A DNA stretch of 64,000 bases from Gemelliphila palaticanis (GTDB lineage: Bacteria > Bacillota > Bacilli > Staphylococcales > Gemellaceae): contig JACBYF010000003.1 of the NCBI GenBank assembly GCA_013415235.1, positions 1 through 64,000 of the forward strand, in the 5' to 3' direction. Made by a program: the position numbers and the translations under genes. Below, one piece after another: positions 20,810-30,413 of this stretch (within the stretch, counting starts at the first letter, position 1; the number at the start of each line of letters is the position of its first letter). A model generated the notes under the pieces. That model saw only the letters and a program-made list of their open reading frames with translations. It searched no databases and was not told the DNA's origin.

Positions 20810-21556
20810 ATGGATTTATTAAATTATATTGGTGAAACAAGTTCTTATGACAAAAAAGTTATGTTAGAAGAAAAAAGACCAAAAAGCTGGCTAAAATCTG
20901 TCAGTGCTTTCGCTAACACCAGAGGAGGAAAAATTTTCTTCGGTATTGATGATAGTGACAAATTAATAGGTCTTAAAAATGCTAAAAAAGATTCAGAAAC
21001 TATTAGTGAATTAATAAAAACAAAGTTAGATCCTATTCCTCATATAGATTTACAAATAATAAGGAATGATGAAAAAGACTTTATTGTTTTATCTATTTTT
21101 GAAGGAAATGAAACACCATACTATTTGATAGATGGTGGAAGTAGAACAGCTTATACAAGAATTGGTAATGAAAGTGTTATAGTTAGTAGTATACAAATTA
21201 AAAACCTTGTTTTAAAAGGAATTAATAAAACTTTTGATAATTTGCCTAGTTCAATTCCTAAAGAACGAGCATCTTTTTCAAAATTAAAAGCTGTGTATTA
21301 TAAAGAGACGGGAAATGATTTAATGGATAGTGATTTTCTATCATTTGGACTTGTGGATAATAATGGCTACTTAACAAATGCAGGTGCATTACTTGCAGAT
21401 GATAGATTAATTTACCAATCAAAAATATTTGCAACAAGATGGAATGGACGTAATAAAACAAATGGCAAGTTAGAAGCACTAGATGATGAAGAATTTGAAG
21501 GAAGTCTTTTATATCTTTTACAAAGTGGAGAGGATTTTATAAGAAAAAAATTCTAA
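20810..21556 (+). CDS. N-terminal fragment: AlbA_2 DNA-binding domain
   Basis: 248-residue open part of the broken gene. EEKRPKSWLKSVSAFANTRGGKIFFGIDDS is summarised here by its core SAFANTRGG and FFGIDD, which are the hallmarks of AlbA_2. GGSRTAYTRIGNESV follows. The frame stops after RKKF, next to the A7 tract. The ATG has AAAGAGG upstream. On its own it would lack the ATPase-like and winged-helix domains. Confidence 0.6.
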   Translation: MDLLNYIGETSSYDKKVMLEEKRPKSWLKSVSAFANTRGGKIFFGIDDSDKLIGLKNAKKDSETISELIKTKLDPIPHIDLQIIRNDEKDFIVLSIFEGNETPYYLIDGGSRTAYTRIGNESVIVSSIQIKNLVLKGINKTFDNLPSSIPKERASFSKLKAVYYKETGNDLMDSDFLSFGLVDNNGYLTNAGALLADDRLIYQSKIFATRWNGRNKTNGKLEALDDEEFEGSLLYLLQSGEDFIRKKF

Positions 21557-21560
21557 AAAA

Positions 21561-22028
21561 ATGTGGAAAAAATCTACCGAATCTAGATTAGAATACCCTG
21601 ATTATCCTGAAAGGGCAATTCAAGAATCTTTGGTAAATGCTTTAATTCATAGAGACTATAATTACATAGGATCAGAAATTCATGTTGATATGTATGATGA
21701 TAGGATTGAAATTTATTCTCCAGGTGGAATGCTTGACGGATCACTTGTGCAGGAGCAAGATCCTTACTATATCCCCTCTAAAAGAAGAAACCCTATTATA
21801 GCTGATATTTTTAATAGAATGAATCTAATGGAAAGACGCGGCAGTGGTTTTAAAAAAATATTGAGTAGTTATGAAAATCAAAATAAATATAGTGAGAATT
21901 TAAAACCGAAGTTTCTTTCAACTCAAAGTTCATTTATCATTATTTTAAAAAATTTAAACTACAATATTAGTGATAAAGTAGCGATAAACAGCGATAAAGT
22001 AGCGATAAACAGCGATAAACAGCGATAA
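21561..22028 (+). CDS. Middle fragment: HATPase_c_4 domain of the broken regulator
   Basis: 155-residue open part. AIQESLVNALIHRDY, RIEIYSPGG and NLMERRGSGFKKIL are the conserved blocks of the RecG-like ATP-binding domain. It has no convincing Shine-Dalgarno sequence, so it is a fragment and not an independent gene. It ends in SDKVAINSDKQR when the repeat array goes out of frame. The remaining 265 bases to 22293 encode the winged helix in another frame. Confidence 0.5.
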   Translation: MWKKSTESRLEYPDYPERAIQESLVNALIHRDYNYIGSEIHVDMYDDRIEIYSPGGMLDGSLVQEQDPYYIPSKRRNPIIADIFNRMNLMERRGSGFKKILSSYENQNKYSENLKPKFLSTQSSFIIILKNLNYNISDKVAINSDKVAINSDKQR

Positions 22029-22107
22029 AGTAGCGATAAACAGCGATAAAGTAGCGATAAACAGCGATAAAGTAGCGATAAACAGCGATAAAGTAGCGAT
22101 AAACAGC
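21972..22107 (+). repeat. 21-bp tandem repeat array with one out-of-phase half unit
   Basis: Six copies of GATAAAGTAGC plus GATAAACAGC (11+10 bp, seven codons: DKVAINS). After the second copy there is one extra GATAAACAGC (22014-22023). That 10-bp insert shifts the frame by one base. Equivalent view: an 11-bp half unit was lost. The copies are identical, so the array is prone to slippage. Confidence 0.92.
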
Positions 22108-22309
22108 AATAGTAATCAAGAACAACGTATTTTAGATTTTGCTAAAGAAAATAAATTATTTAAAACAAAAGATATAGAAAAATTACTAAATATAAAATCA
22201 GCTAGAGCGAGAGAAATACTCGCTAATATGGTTTCTAAAGGAAAACTCAAAGCTTTAGGAGCAAATAAAAATAGAGAGTATAAATTAAATTAATTGTATA
22301 ATACTAAGT

Positions 22310-22365
22310 AAAAAGTGTCTGTAGAAAAATATTGTTACTTTAATGTTTTTCTACAGGCACTTTTT
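22310..22365. terminator. Bidirectional terminator after the broken regulator
   Basis: AAAAAGTGTCTGTAGAAAAA (22310-22329) pairs with TTTTTCTACAGGCACTTTTT (22346-22365), 20 bp with one G-U pair or mismatch. It lies 17 bases past the stop that would close the repaired gene, which supports that gene's true end at 22293. Between here and 22541 nothing else is visible. Confidence 0.88.
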
Positions 22366-22541
22366 AGTTTGATTTCTAGTGTAATGTTATTATTACAAGA
22401 ATTTCCAGAAAATAATTAATAATTAGATTTTCATAGTAGCAAAGTAATTATTATAAAAAATCAAGATACTATTAGTAATATTTTTATAATTGAATTAAAT
22501 TTTAGTATATTTTATTAAATTAATAATAGGTTGTAATTTTA

Positions 22542-22985
22542 TTATAAATATCTTCTTAAATACACCATATCAATTAACTGTACACCGCATTCGTATATTG
22601 GACGGTCATAATTATCAGTAAAAAAATTTGGTATAATGTGCGAGCGACTAAAACCACACTTCTCATAAAATGGAACTGTCATAGGGCTATCACCTGTTCC
22701 TACTTGTAATATATTGTATTCTTGTTTATATTTACCTACTATAAAATCAATTAAAGTTTTAGCATAACCTCTCCCCTGATATTCTGGAAGTGTAGCAATA
22801 TTTTTAATTTCTAAAATACCATCTCCCTCATCAGTTACAATACATTCACTTTTAATTCCATTATCATCAAGAACATACATTTTTCCATTATTAAGATACT
22901 TATCTATCATACTTTCTTGCTCATCTGCAAGTAGCAACAAATCTAAATATTTCTTTTTATTTTCTTTAATTTCTCTAATAATCAC
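22542..22985 (-). CDS. GNAT-family N-acetyltransferase
   Basis: 147 residues. The acetyl-CoA binding motif A reads IATLPEYQGRGYAKTLIDFI, and motif B contains FYEKCGFSRS. The substrate is not predictable. The start is GTG with GGAGGA upstream (GGAGGACTAG then GTG). It is a single gene; the histidine kinase gene 30 bases upstream on the same strand could read into it. Confidence 0.85.
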   Translation of the reverse strand: MIIREIKENKKKYLDLLLLADEQESMIDKYLNNGKMYVLDDNGIKSECIVTDEGDGILEIKNIATLPEYQGRGYAKTLIDFIVGKYKQEYNILQVGTGDSPMTVPFYEKCGFSRSHIIPNFFTDNYDRPIYECGVQLIDMVYLRRYL

Positions 22986-23015
22986 CTAGTCCTCCAAAAA
23001 ATAATTAACTATATT

Positions 23016-24365
23016 TTATATTTTTATAATAAATCTAGCTCCGCCGCTTCTTCTATTTTCTACTAATATTTCTCCATTATGTAATTCTACAATTTTTTTA
23101 GAAATAGATAGCCCTAAGCCTGATGAAGTATTTTCCGTATTTGTTCTAGATTTATCTATTTTATAAAATCTTAACCAAATATTTTTAAATTCTTCTTTGG
23201 GTATTCCATATCCATTATCTTCAAAAATAAGTTCTACTTTATTATCATATTTTTTTAATTTAATTATTATTTCATCTGTAGTGAATTTGATTGCATTTAA
23301 AAATATATTATCGAACAACCTTTGGAATAACTGTATATTTATATTAGCAAAAACTCCTACATCAATATTAGTTTTTAAAGCAATATTATTTGTTTCTAAA
23401 ATTTTATCGTAATCTTTGATACTAGAAGTTATAAATTGTGTTAAATCTACTTCTTCTAATTCTAATTTCTCTAACTGCTCTATTCTTGATATTTCTAATA
23501 TTTGATTTATCATGGTAGTCATTTTCTTAGATTGTCTTTCTATTACTTCAAATGATTGTTTAGATTCTTCCAACGTGTCTGCATATTTTCTAGCATATTC
23601 ACTTTCTGCTAAAATTACTGAAACTGGCGTTCGTAGTTCGTGAGAAACATCGGAACTAAATTGCTTTTCTCTATTGTAGGAATTTTCTAAAGTAGTAAGC
23701 ATATTATTTAAGACAGTTGCTAAATTGTGAATCTCATCTTTTCCTTTAGGCAATTCTATTCTTTTAGCTAAATCTCCACTACTCTCTATATCTCTTGCTG
23801 TTTGAGTAATTATTCTAACGGGTTTAAAGGCATTTTTAATTATTTTATAACCTCCATAAATAACGATAGTTATTAAAAATGGACTTATTACCAACAAAAT
23901 TATCGGAAATATTTGTAAAGTTTTTTTAGTAGAAGATATATTTACAATACCCCTAACGTAACCTAATTCATTTGTACTATTATTAATTACCTTACTATCA
24001 TAGTAATAGTACTGTGTTTCTCCCAATTTAACCTCACTAACTTTATTGTATGATTTTTCATCTATATTAATATCATTTGGTGTAAGTCCTGCTAAAAGTT
24101 CTCCGTTATTGTTGTAATAAGAAAAGTATATTCCGTCATCAAAGTTTTTAAATCTCTCTTTATTACTAGCTATTTTATTAACACTTTCTATTAAATCTCT
24201 TTTACTAACTCTATCAGAAAATTCATTAATACCAACAAATGAACCTGCTATAATTACAGCCAGTAAAAAAATTATAAAAGTAGAGTACCATATAGTTACT
24301 TTTATAGTAATAGGTATAAACCTAAATATGCTAAATATATAGTTTTTAATCTTCTTTAGCAACAT
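23016..24365 (-). CDS. Sensor histidine kinase
   Basis: 449 residues. Two membrane segments (about 23-45 and 152-176) flank an extracytoplasmic domain of about 105 residues. A HAMP domain follows (about 178-230), then the HisKA box SHELRTP with phospho-acceptor His242, and the HATPase_c domain with N box LNAIKFT and G box SSGLGLSISK. It overlaps the response regulator gene by 20 bases, with GAGGG upstream of its ATG, so the pair is coupled. The stimulus cannot be told; the architecture is like CiaH/ArlS-type kinases. Confidence 0.92.
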   Translation of the reverse strand: MLLKKIKNYIFSIFRFIPITIKVTIWYSTFIIFLLAVIIAGSFVGINEFSDRVSKRDLIESVNKIASNKERFKNFDDGIYFSYYNNNGELLAGLTPNDINIDEKSYNKVSEVKLGETQYYYYDSKVINNSTNELGYVRGIVNISSTKKTLQIFPIILLVISPFLITIVIYGGYKIIKNAFKPVRIITQTARDIESSGDLAKRIELPKGKDEIHNLATVLNNMLTTLENSYNREKQFSSDVSHELRTPVSVILAESEYARKYADTLEESKQSFEVIERQSKKMTTMINQILEISRIEQLEKLELEEVDLTQFITSSIKDYDKILETNNIALKTNIDVGVFANINIQLFQRLFDNIFLNAIKFTTDEIIIKLKKYDNKVELIFEDNGYGIPKEEFKNIWLRFYKIDKSRTNTENTSSGLGLSISKKIVELHNGEILVENRRSGGARFIIKI

Positions 24366-25017
24366 AGCCTAACCCTCTTTTTGTGTGAATAATTGGTTTT
24401 GAAGAACCTAAATCTATTTTTTTTCTTATATTTTTGATTATAACGTCTATAATATTAGAAGCTCCGTCATAATCATAATCCCAAACACTATTTTGTATTT
24501 GTTCTCTGCTAACTATTTTATTTTTATTTTGTAATAAAAATTCTAACACCTCATACTCTTTACCAGTTAAATTAATTTCTACATTAGCTCTTGTCACTAT
24601 TTTTTTAGAAATATCTATTTTTAAATCATCAAGTACTATTTCGTTACTAATATTTCCGTAACTTCTTCTAATTATTGCTCTAATTCTAGCTATTAATTCT
24701 TCTAATTCAAATGGTTTTACTAAATAATCATCTGCTCCATAATTTAGACCTGTTACTTTATCTTCTAACGCATCTTTAGCTGTAAGCATTAATACCGGAG
24801 TTGGTATATTTTTATTCCGTAGCCAGCGTAAAAACTCATAACCGTCCATTTGCGGCATCATAACATCTAAAATTATAACATCATAATTAGATAGATTAAC
24901 AAAATCTATTGCTTCTTCTCCGTTATAACAATAATCTACACTAAAATTATTTTTCTTTAAATACCTTACTAAAATATTGTTTAAATCTTTTTCATCTTCT
25001 ACTACTAATATTTTCAA
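24346..25017 (-). CDS. OmpR-family response regulator
   Basis: 223 residues. The receiver domain has the acidic pair ED near residues 7-8, the phospho-acceptor Asp51 (VIILDVMMP) and Lys in LVKPF. The C-terminal winged helix (about 125-223, GKEYEVLEFLL to TKRGLGYV) is the OmpR/PhoB type. The start is TTG with AAGGGG upstream. It is the first gene of the two-component operon. Target genes are unknown. Confidence 0.93.
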   Translation of the reverse strand: MKILVVEDEKDLNNILVRYLKKNNFSVDYCYNGEEAIDFVNLSNYDVIILDVMMPQMDGYEFLRWLRNKNIPTPVLMLTAKDALEDKVTGLNYGADDYLVKPFELEELIARIRAIIRRSYGNISNEIVLDDLKIDISKKIVTRANVEINLTGKEYEVLEFLLQNKNKIVSREQIQNSVWDYDYDGASNIIDVIIKNIRKKIDLGSSKPIIHTKRGLGYVAKED

Positions 25018-25087
25018 ATTATTTTCCCCTTTAATATACTACGATAAATTATAGCATATTTAGTATGAATATAAGATGAATAAATTT

Positions 25088-26083
25088 CTAAAGTTTAATT
25101 TCTGTCCCTATTCCTAATTGTTTTGCTTTTTCAAAAATTAATTGTGCAGTTACAACGTCTAATACTGCCGTACCTACTGTTTTAAATAATGTTATTTCTT
25201 CGTTGCTTTCTCGACCTACAGTAGTGCCTAATATTACATTTCCAAGTTCAACATTTTGCTCATCTATAGTTATTAAATTTTGTTTTATTGCAGATAGTAT
25301 ATCCCCAGCTTCTGCCATAACACCATCTGTAGTATCAAAAAATATTTTGTTCGCTCTAGCTATCGTTTCTACAGGCATTTCTAACATATCTTCTGTAAAA
25401 GCACCTACTCCATTTACGTGTGCGCCTTGTTTTACAAATTCATCTTTAAATGTAGGTACTTTTGAAGTGGTTACTGTCGTTATAATATCAGCATCTTTTA
25501 CACATTCTTCTGCACTAATAGCTAATTCTATTTTAGTATCAAATGTACCTTCAATATCTTTTTGTAAATTAGTTACAAATTCTTGAGCCTTGTTATTATC
25601 TAAGCTAAAAACTTTTAATTTTTTTAATTTTCTAACTGTAAGCATTGCTATTGCTTGTTGATACGCCTGTCCACCTGTTCCTATTAAAGCTCCTGTTTGA
25701 GCATCTTTATTAGCTAAAATATCAGTTGCTGCACCTTGAACAGCCCCTGTTCTTAATTGTGTTAAATAAGTTCCATCTAATACTGCAGAAACTATACCCG
25801 TATTAGAATCTACTAAAATCATTGTAGCTGGTACAGCTGGTAAATTTTCTTTAATGTTATCTGGATAAACAGAAACTATTTTTATACCTGATGATTCAAC
25901 ATCAGATACGGTAGAAGCTGGCATATATAATATATTGCCATTACTTTTTTCTATTCTTATATTATTTCTAAGTGGAACAATAGCTTTATTATCTGTATAT
26001 ATAGCTAATGATTTTTTGGCAGCTTCTATTGCTTCTTCCATATTAAAACATTTTTTTATATCTTCTTTTGTTAAAATTATCAT
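25088..26083 (-). CDS. Ornithine cyclodeaminase/mu-crystallin family protein
   Basis: 331 residues, cytoplasmic NAD(P)-dependent enzyme. The Rossmann motif IGTGGQAYQQ is near 135, and the N-terminal substrate-binding part contains YMPAST and LRTGAVQGAATD. Family members include ornithine cyclodeaminase, L-alanine dehydrogenase and ketimine reductase; motifs alone do not separate these. The start is ATG with GGGAGAA upstream. It is a single gene; no arginine or ornithine gene is nearby. Confidence 0.85.
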   Translation of the reverse strand: MIILTKEDIKKCFNMEEAIEAAKKSLAIYTDNKAIVPLRNNIRIEKSNGNILYMPASTVSDVESSGIKIVSVYPDNIKENLPAVPATMILVDSNTGIVSAVLDGTYLTQLRTGAVQGAATDILANKDAQTGALIGTGGQAYQQAIAMLTVRKLKKLKVFSLDNNKAQEFVTNLQKDIEGTFDTKIELAISAEECVKDADIITTVTTSKVPTFKDEFVKQGAHVNGVGAFTEDMLEMPVETIARANKIFFDTTDGVMAEAGDILSAIKQNLITIDEQNVELGNVILGTTVGRESNEEITLFKTVGTAVLDVVTAQLIFEKAKQLGIGTEIKL

Positions 26084-26158
26084 GATGATTCTCCCTGTAA
26101 TTAGTTTATAATTATATTGTAGTACTATAAAAAAACGCTGTCAATAGCTGCAAAAAAT

Positions 26159-26200
26159 AAGAGTAGAACTGTAATTTAAAATTACTGTTCTACTCTTATA
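26159..26200 (-). terminator. Terminator of the PTS IIBC gene
   Basis: ATAAGAGTAGAACTGTAAT pairs with ATTACTGTTCTACTCTTAT with one mismatch, 35 bases past the stop. Confidence 0.8.
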
Positions 26201-26235
26201 CATATAATTATTCAGTAGGGTTATACAAAACTTAT

Positions 26236-27828
26236 TTATATTTTTTTAAATTCTTCTGCTACAAATTCAACAGTTGTTCCTATAATAATTTGAAGTGATT
26301 TTCCTCCAGGTTTTATTATGCCAACTGCTCCAGATTTTTTAATTGCTGCTTCATCTACAACATCAAAATCTTTAACTTCTAAACGTAATCTAGTTACACA
26401 GTTATCTATACTAGTAACATTATCTTTTCCTCCAACAGCTACCATTATTTCTTTAGCCATTTCAGAGTAATTAGAGTTTGTAGGTTTGATTAACAATTCA
26501 CTTGAATCTATATCATCATCTTCTCTACCTGGTGTTTTTAGATTTAATTTTGTTATTAATAATCTAAATACTACATAGTAAACTACAAATACTATTAGTC
26601 CTATAACCAATAAGTATAATCCATTTTTAGCTCCAGGAGCTTTAAATGATAAGAACCAGTCTACAAAACCTGCTGAGAAGTTAAATCCTGCTCTAACTGG
26701 TAAGAATGCTAAAATAGTAATTATAATTCCTGTTAAAGCTGCATGTACTAAGTAAAGTACAGGTGCTAAGAACATAAATGTAAATTCTAATGGCTCAGTT
26801 ACTCCAGTAAAGAATGAAGCTAAAGCTGCAGAGAATAAAATACCTGCTACTACTTTTTTCTTATTACTTTTAGCTGTGTGATACATAGCTAAAGCTGCTC
26901 CAGGTAGACCAAACATCATAACTGGGAAGAATCCTGTCATATATATACCAGTTATAGAAGTTCCGTTAATTTGTTGTTCTAATGGTTGTAAAGTTGGACC
27001 CCAGAATCTAGCAATATCACTAATTCCTGCAATATCAAACCAGAATACTGAGTTTAGAGCGTGGTGAAGCCCTATCGGTATTAATAATCTATTAAAGAAT
27101 CCATAAATACCTGCACCAAATGCTTCTAAACTTATTATTGATTCCCCAAATGCTACAAGCCCTGCATAAATAGGTGGCCATAAGAACATTAACACAAATG
27201 CTACTAATGCAGAAGCAAAAGCAGTTACTATAGCTACAGATCTACGTCCACTAAAGAATGATAAGAAATCAGGTAATTTAGTGTCTTTAAATTTATTGTA
27301 ACAAGCTGCTGCTATTAAACCACAAAGTATCCCTATAAATTGTGTTTCAATTTTTGAAAATGCTGGGTCTATTAAACTTTTCGCATCAAAAGCAGGTGCT
27401 AGTTTTGATATCATACCTGATAATGCTGCTAAACCTTCAGGATTAGTTGCTGCATCTAATGATTTATGAAGACTTTCTTTAACTTCTCCTGTAAGTACAG
27501 TAGCTACATCTACTTTTGTTTGCATTAATAAAGCTAGTTTAGCTGGTTTTAATATAGTTGTAATAGTAAGCCAAGAAACTAAACCTGCTAGCCCCGCTGC
27601 ACCATTTTGATCTTTAGACATACCTACAGCTACCCCTATTGCAAAAAGGATCGCCATATTGTCTATTATTGCTCCACCAGCTGTTAATAAGAATGCTGCT
27701 AATTGACTGTTAGCTCCCCAACCAGATGGATCAATCCAATATCCTATACCCATCATAATAGCTGCTACTGGTAATACAGCTACTGGTAACATAAGAGATT
27801 TACCTAATCTTTGTAAATAACTCATCAT
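26236..27828 (-). CDS. PTS glucose/N-acetylglucosamine-type IIBC component
   Basis: 530 residues. Membrane IIC domain (about 1-420) with ten or so segments, then IIB with the phospho-acceptor Cys in IDNCVTRLRL (about 483). There is no IIA domain, so a separate IIA-Glc is needed. The IIC-IIB junction VFRLLITKLNLKTPGRE and the opening LQRLGKSLMLPVAVLPVAA are closest to NagE, the N-acetylglucosamine permease, but glucose or maltose relatives are similar. It imports and phosphorylates the sugar at the expense of phosphoenolpyruvate. ATG start; single gene ahead of its own terminator. Confidence 0.82.
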   Translation of the reverse strand: MMSYLQRLGKSLMLPVAVLPVAAIMMGIGYWIDPSGWGANSQLAAFLLTAGGAIIDNMAILFAIGVAVGMSKDQNGAAGLAGLVSWLTITTILKPAKLALLMQTKVDVATVLTGEVKESLHKSLDAATNPEGLAALSGMISKLAPAFDAKSLIDPAFSKIETQFIGILCGLIAAACYNKFKDTKLPDFLSFFSGRRSVAIVTAFASALVAFVLMFLWPPIYAGLVAFGESIISLEAFGAGIYGFFNRLLIPIGLHHALNSVFWFDIAGISDIARFWGPTLQPLEQQINGTSITGIYMTGFFPVMMFGLPGAALAMYHTAKSNKKKVVAGILFSAALASFFTGVTEPLEFTFMFLAPVLYLVHAALTGIIITILAFLPVRAGFNFSAGFVDWFLSFKAPGAKNGLYLLVIGLIVFVVYYVVFRLLITKLNLKTPGREDDDIDSSELLIKPTNSNYSEMAKEIMVAVGGKDNVTSIDNCVTRLRLEVKDFDVVDEAAIKKSGAVGIIKPGGKSLQIIIGTTVEFVAEEFKKI

Positions 27829-28030
27829 AATAAATATCCCCCTTGATATATTTATAAATTTTATAAGTTAAATTTATAGTTGTATAACCCTTACATTTTT
27901 TATTATAACAGTATCAAACAAAAAATAAAACAATTTTTTCTTGAGAAAATAAAAAAATATATAGTTAAATTATAATACTATAATTTAATTATACTATTAA
28001 AAACACTATGAAACATAGATTAAAATAAAA

Positions 28031-28078
28031 TAATATACAGTATAATTTTAAAAACAAATAAAATTATACTGTATATTA
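28031..28078 (-). terminator. Terminator of the iolDCAB operon
   Basis: TAATATACAGTATAATTTTA (28031-28050) pairs exactly with 28059-28078 around an 8-base loop, 16 bases past the iolB stop. Confidence 0.85.
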
Positions 28079-28093
28079 TTAGTAAATATTAAA

Positions 28094-28852
28094 TTAATTA
28101 TTTAGGAGCCATTTATGTTCTTCAGCAAAAATCCTTTCTGTCCAAGGATTATTTTCTAGATGAGGTATCATCCACACATAAAACATTCTATAGCCTGGAG
28201 CTGTTGATTGTGGATGAACTAATCCTCCTGGTATATAAGAAACACTATTATTTTTTATTACCGCTGCATTGTCACCTATTACAGAAACTCCAAAACCACT
28301 AGGATGATCAAATTTATAGTAATAAACTTCTGGTTGTGGATGATGATGTGGTGGGTAACTATTCCACCTTCCTGTATAACTTAAAACTTCACCTAAAACC
28401 ATATTCGAATAACTTGCTGTTGCATAGTCAAAAATTGTTCTTATTATTCGTTTTGAAGTACCATCAAATTCTTTTTCTCCTGCAATAATTTGGGTTACAT
28501 TGTCAGGAGTGTAAAATACTGTATCAAAATCTTTATTATTTTCTTTTTGTTGAACAAGTATCTCTGTTTCTTTTAAGGCCTTGAAAATATATTTTTTATT
28601 TTTTGATGTGTGTAAGCAATATGGTTTTTCTTCAAAAACATCATTTCTTGATATATTTATTTCTTCATTATTATAATTAAATAATAATTCTCCTGTTAAA
28701 AGTAACAATGCACTTTCCTTAGAATCACTGTATAATTCAAATTCTTCACCTTCTTCTAACAAATATACATTAACATCCATTAACATATCTGCATGAAATG
28801 TATTATCACAAACTAAATTTTTCCCTTTTTTTATTTCTAAATTTTTAAACAT
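28094..28852 (-). CDS. iolB: 5-deoxy-glucuronate isomerase
   Basis: 252 residues. It isomerises 5-deoxy-D-glucuronate to 2-deoxy-5-keto-D-gluconate in inositol catabolism. A bicupin; the second cupin has the metal-binding run PPHHHPQPEVYYY near the middle and the conserved YVWMIPH near the C-terminus. The frame extends to a TTG at 28870, but GGAG seven bases before the ATG at 28852 fixes that start. Last gene of the iolDCAB operon, separated from iolA by a hairpin. Confidence 0.93.
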   Translation of the reverse strand: MFKNLEIKKGKNLVCDNTFHADMLMDVNVYLLEEGEEFELYSDSKESALLLLTGELLFNYNNEEINISRNDVFEEKPYCLHTSKNKKYIFKALKETEILVQQKENNKDFDTVFYTPDNVTQIIAGEKEFDGTSKRIIRTIFDYATASYSNMVLGEVLSYTGRWNSYPPHHHPQPEVYYYKFDHPSGFGVSVIGDNAAVIKNNSVSYIPGGLVHPQSTAPGYRMFYVWMIPHLENNPWTERIFAEEHKWLLNN

Positions 28853-28878
28853 ATTTTTTCTCCGATTCAATTAAGATT

Positions 28879-28914
28879 TATAACAAAAGCTAGTTTTCAC
28901 TAGCTTTTGTTATA
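28879..28914 (-). terminator. Intercistronic hairpin between iolA and iolB
   Basis: TATAACAAAAGCTAG (28879-28893) pairs exactly with CTAGCTTTTGTTATA (28900-28914). The stem has 15 bp and a 6-base loop but no good T-run on the minus strand, so it may be a partial terminator or RNA-processing site that lowers iolB expression. Confidence 0.55.
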
Positions 28915-28938
28915 AAATTATTAAGTGTTATACATGTA

Positions 28939-30393
28939 TTAAAATTTGTCTGTACGATATTGAGCTGTTACTACTTTCTTATGTGTGTAGAAATCTACAG
29001 CATCTTTACCATTACAATGTAAAGTTCCATAGAATGAATCTTTCCATCCAGAGAATGGGAACCATGCTAGAGGAGCAGGTACACCTAAATTAATACCTAA
29101 CATACCAGCATCAATGTTTTCTCTAAAATATCTTATAGCACTTGCATTATTTGTAAATAAGCATGAACCATTAGCAAATTTAGATTGGTTAGCTATATCT
29201 ACAGCCTCTCTTAAACCTTTTACTCTAACTATAGAAACTACAGGCGCAAAAATTTCATCTTTCCATATTGTCATTTCAGGTGTAACATTATCAAATATTG
29301 TAGGTCCTACAAAGTATCCTTTAGATGGTATTCCTTCTCTACCATCTCTTATTAAAGTTGAACCTTCTTCTACACCTTTATTTATGTATCCAAATATTCT
29401 ATCTTGAGCTCCTTTATCAATAACAGGACCTAAGAATACATCTTCTTCTAATGCATCTCCTATAGTTATCTTATCAGCTTCTTCTTTTAGTCGCTTAATA
29501 AATTCATCTGCTATACCCTCTTCTACTGCTAAAACTGAAGCTGCCATACATCTCTCTCCTGCTGACCCAAAAGCACCTCCAATAATTTTGGGCATCGCAT
29601 CGTCTAAATCAGCATCGTTAAGTACTATTAAATGATTTTTAGCTCCTGTTAAAGCTTGTACTCTCTTAAGGTGTTTTGATCCTTCTTGATAAATATATTT
29701 ACCTACAGGCTCACTTCCTACGAATGATATTGCTTTAATATTTTTACTCTCTATTATTCCATTTACTACATCATGAGCTCCGAATACTACATTAAGTACA
29801 CCTTTAGGGAATCCTGCTTGTTCTACAAAATCAATAATTCTCTCAATTAATAATGGAGTTTTTTCAGAAGGTTTTAATACTACTGTATTTCCACAAGCTA
29901 GTGCCATAGGGAACATCCAGAAAGGAACCATCATAGGGAAGTTAAATGGTGTAATACATCCAACTACTCCAACTGGATATCTGTAGTTTGCTATCTCAAC
30001 ATCTGTTGCTACAGTAGCTAAAGAATCCCCCATATAAGCATGAACAACTCCTGCTGCGCTTTCTACATTTTCTATTCCTCGACCAACTTCTCCAAGAGCT
30101 TCTTTTATATTTTTTCCGTGCTCTAATGTTATTAATCTAGCTAACTCTTCTTTATTTTCTTCTAATATATTTTGAAGTTTAAATAACATTTTTGTTCTTT
30201 TTATAATTGGAACTTTACTCCAAGTTTTAAAAGTCTCTGCTGCTACTGCTGCTGCATTTTCTAATTCTTCTTTTGTAGATAAAGGTACTTTAGCAATAAC
30301 TTCTTCTGTTGCTGGATTAGTTACTTCTAAAGTTTCTGTACTTTTACTTTCTACCCATTCACCATTTATATAATTTTTTAATATTTTAACCAT
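28939..30393 (-). CDS. iolA: Methylmalonate/malonate semialdehyde dehydrogenase (CoA-acylating)
   Basis: 484 residues, aldehyde dehydrogenase superfamily. It turns malonate semialdehyde and CoA into acetyl-CoA and CO2, the last step of the inositol route. NAD-binding FVGSEPVG and the catalytic Cys in [12 protein letters not shown] mark the MmsA subfamily, and the segment [16 protein letters not shown] is characteristic of IolA. The ATG start has AAAGGAG upstream. It lies 20 bases after iolC. Confidence 0.95.
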   Translation of the reverse strand: MVKILKNYINGEWVESKSTETLEVTNPATEEVIAKVPLSTKEELENAAAVAAETFKTWSKVPIIKRTKMLFKLQNILEENKEELARLITLEHGKNIKEALGEVGRGIENVESAAGVVHAYMGDSLATVATDVEIANYRYPVGVVGCITPFNFPMMVPFWMFPMALACGNTVVLKPSEKTPLLIERIIDFVEQAGFPKGVLNVVFGAHDVVNGIIESKNIKAISFVGSEPVGKYIYQEGSKHLKRVQALTGAKNHLIVLNDADLDDAMPKIIGGAFGSAGERCMAASVLAVEEGIADEFIKRLKEEADKITIGDALEEDVFLGPVIDKGAQDRIFGYINKGVEEGSTLIRDGREGIPSKGYFVGPTIFDNVTPEMTIWKDEIFAPVVSIVRVKGLREAVDIANQSKFANGSCLFTNNASAIRYFRENIDAGMLGINLGVPAPLAWFPFSGWKDSFYGTLHCNGKDAVDFYTHKKVVTAQYRTDKF

Positions 30394-30413
30394 ATTATTT
30401 AATTCTCCTTTTA

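Larger units (their letters stand above)
20810..22293 (+). pseudogene. AlbA_2/RecG-like ATP-binding regulator, two frameshifts (phase-variable or decaying)
   Basis: Read through two frame changes, this is one protein of about 490 residues: an N-terminal AlbA_2 (Schlafen-like) domain, a RecG-type HATPase_c_4 domain, a (SDKVAIN)n linker and a C-terminal winged helix (QRILDFAKENKLFKTKDIEKLL). The first break is at an A7 tract (21543-21550); removing one A joins RK to NSKKMWKKS. The second is an extra 10-bp half unit (22014-22023) in the 21-bp repeat array, which ends the frame at DKQR; without it, the frame runs to TAA at 22291. Both sites are slippage-prone. The family is common as stand-alone regulators and is often found in variable regions. 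I cannot tell a switch in its off state from a pseudogene. Confidence 0.8.

Noticed and set aside
21972..22107. Short regular repeats as a CRISPR array
   Set aside because: Units are contiguous with no spacers and encode a peptide repeat in frame.
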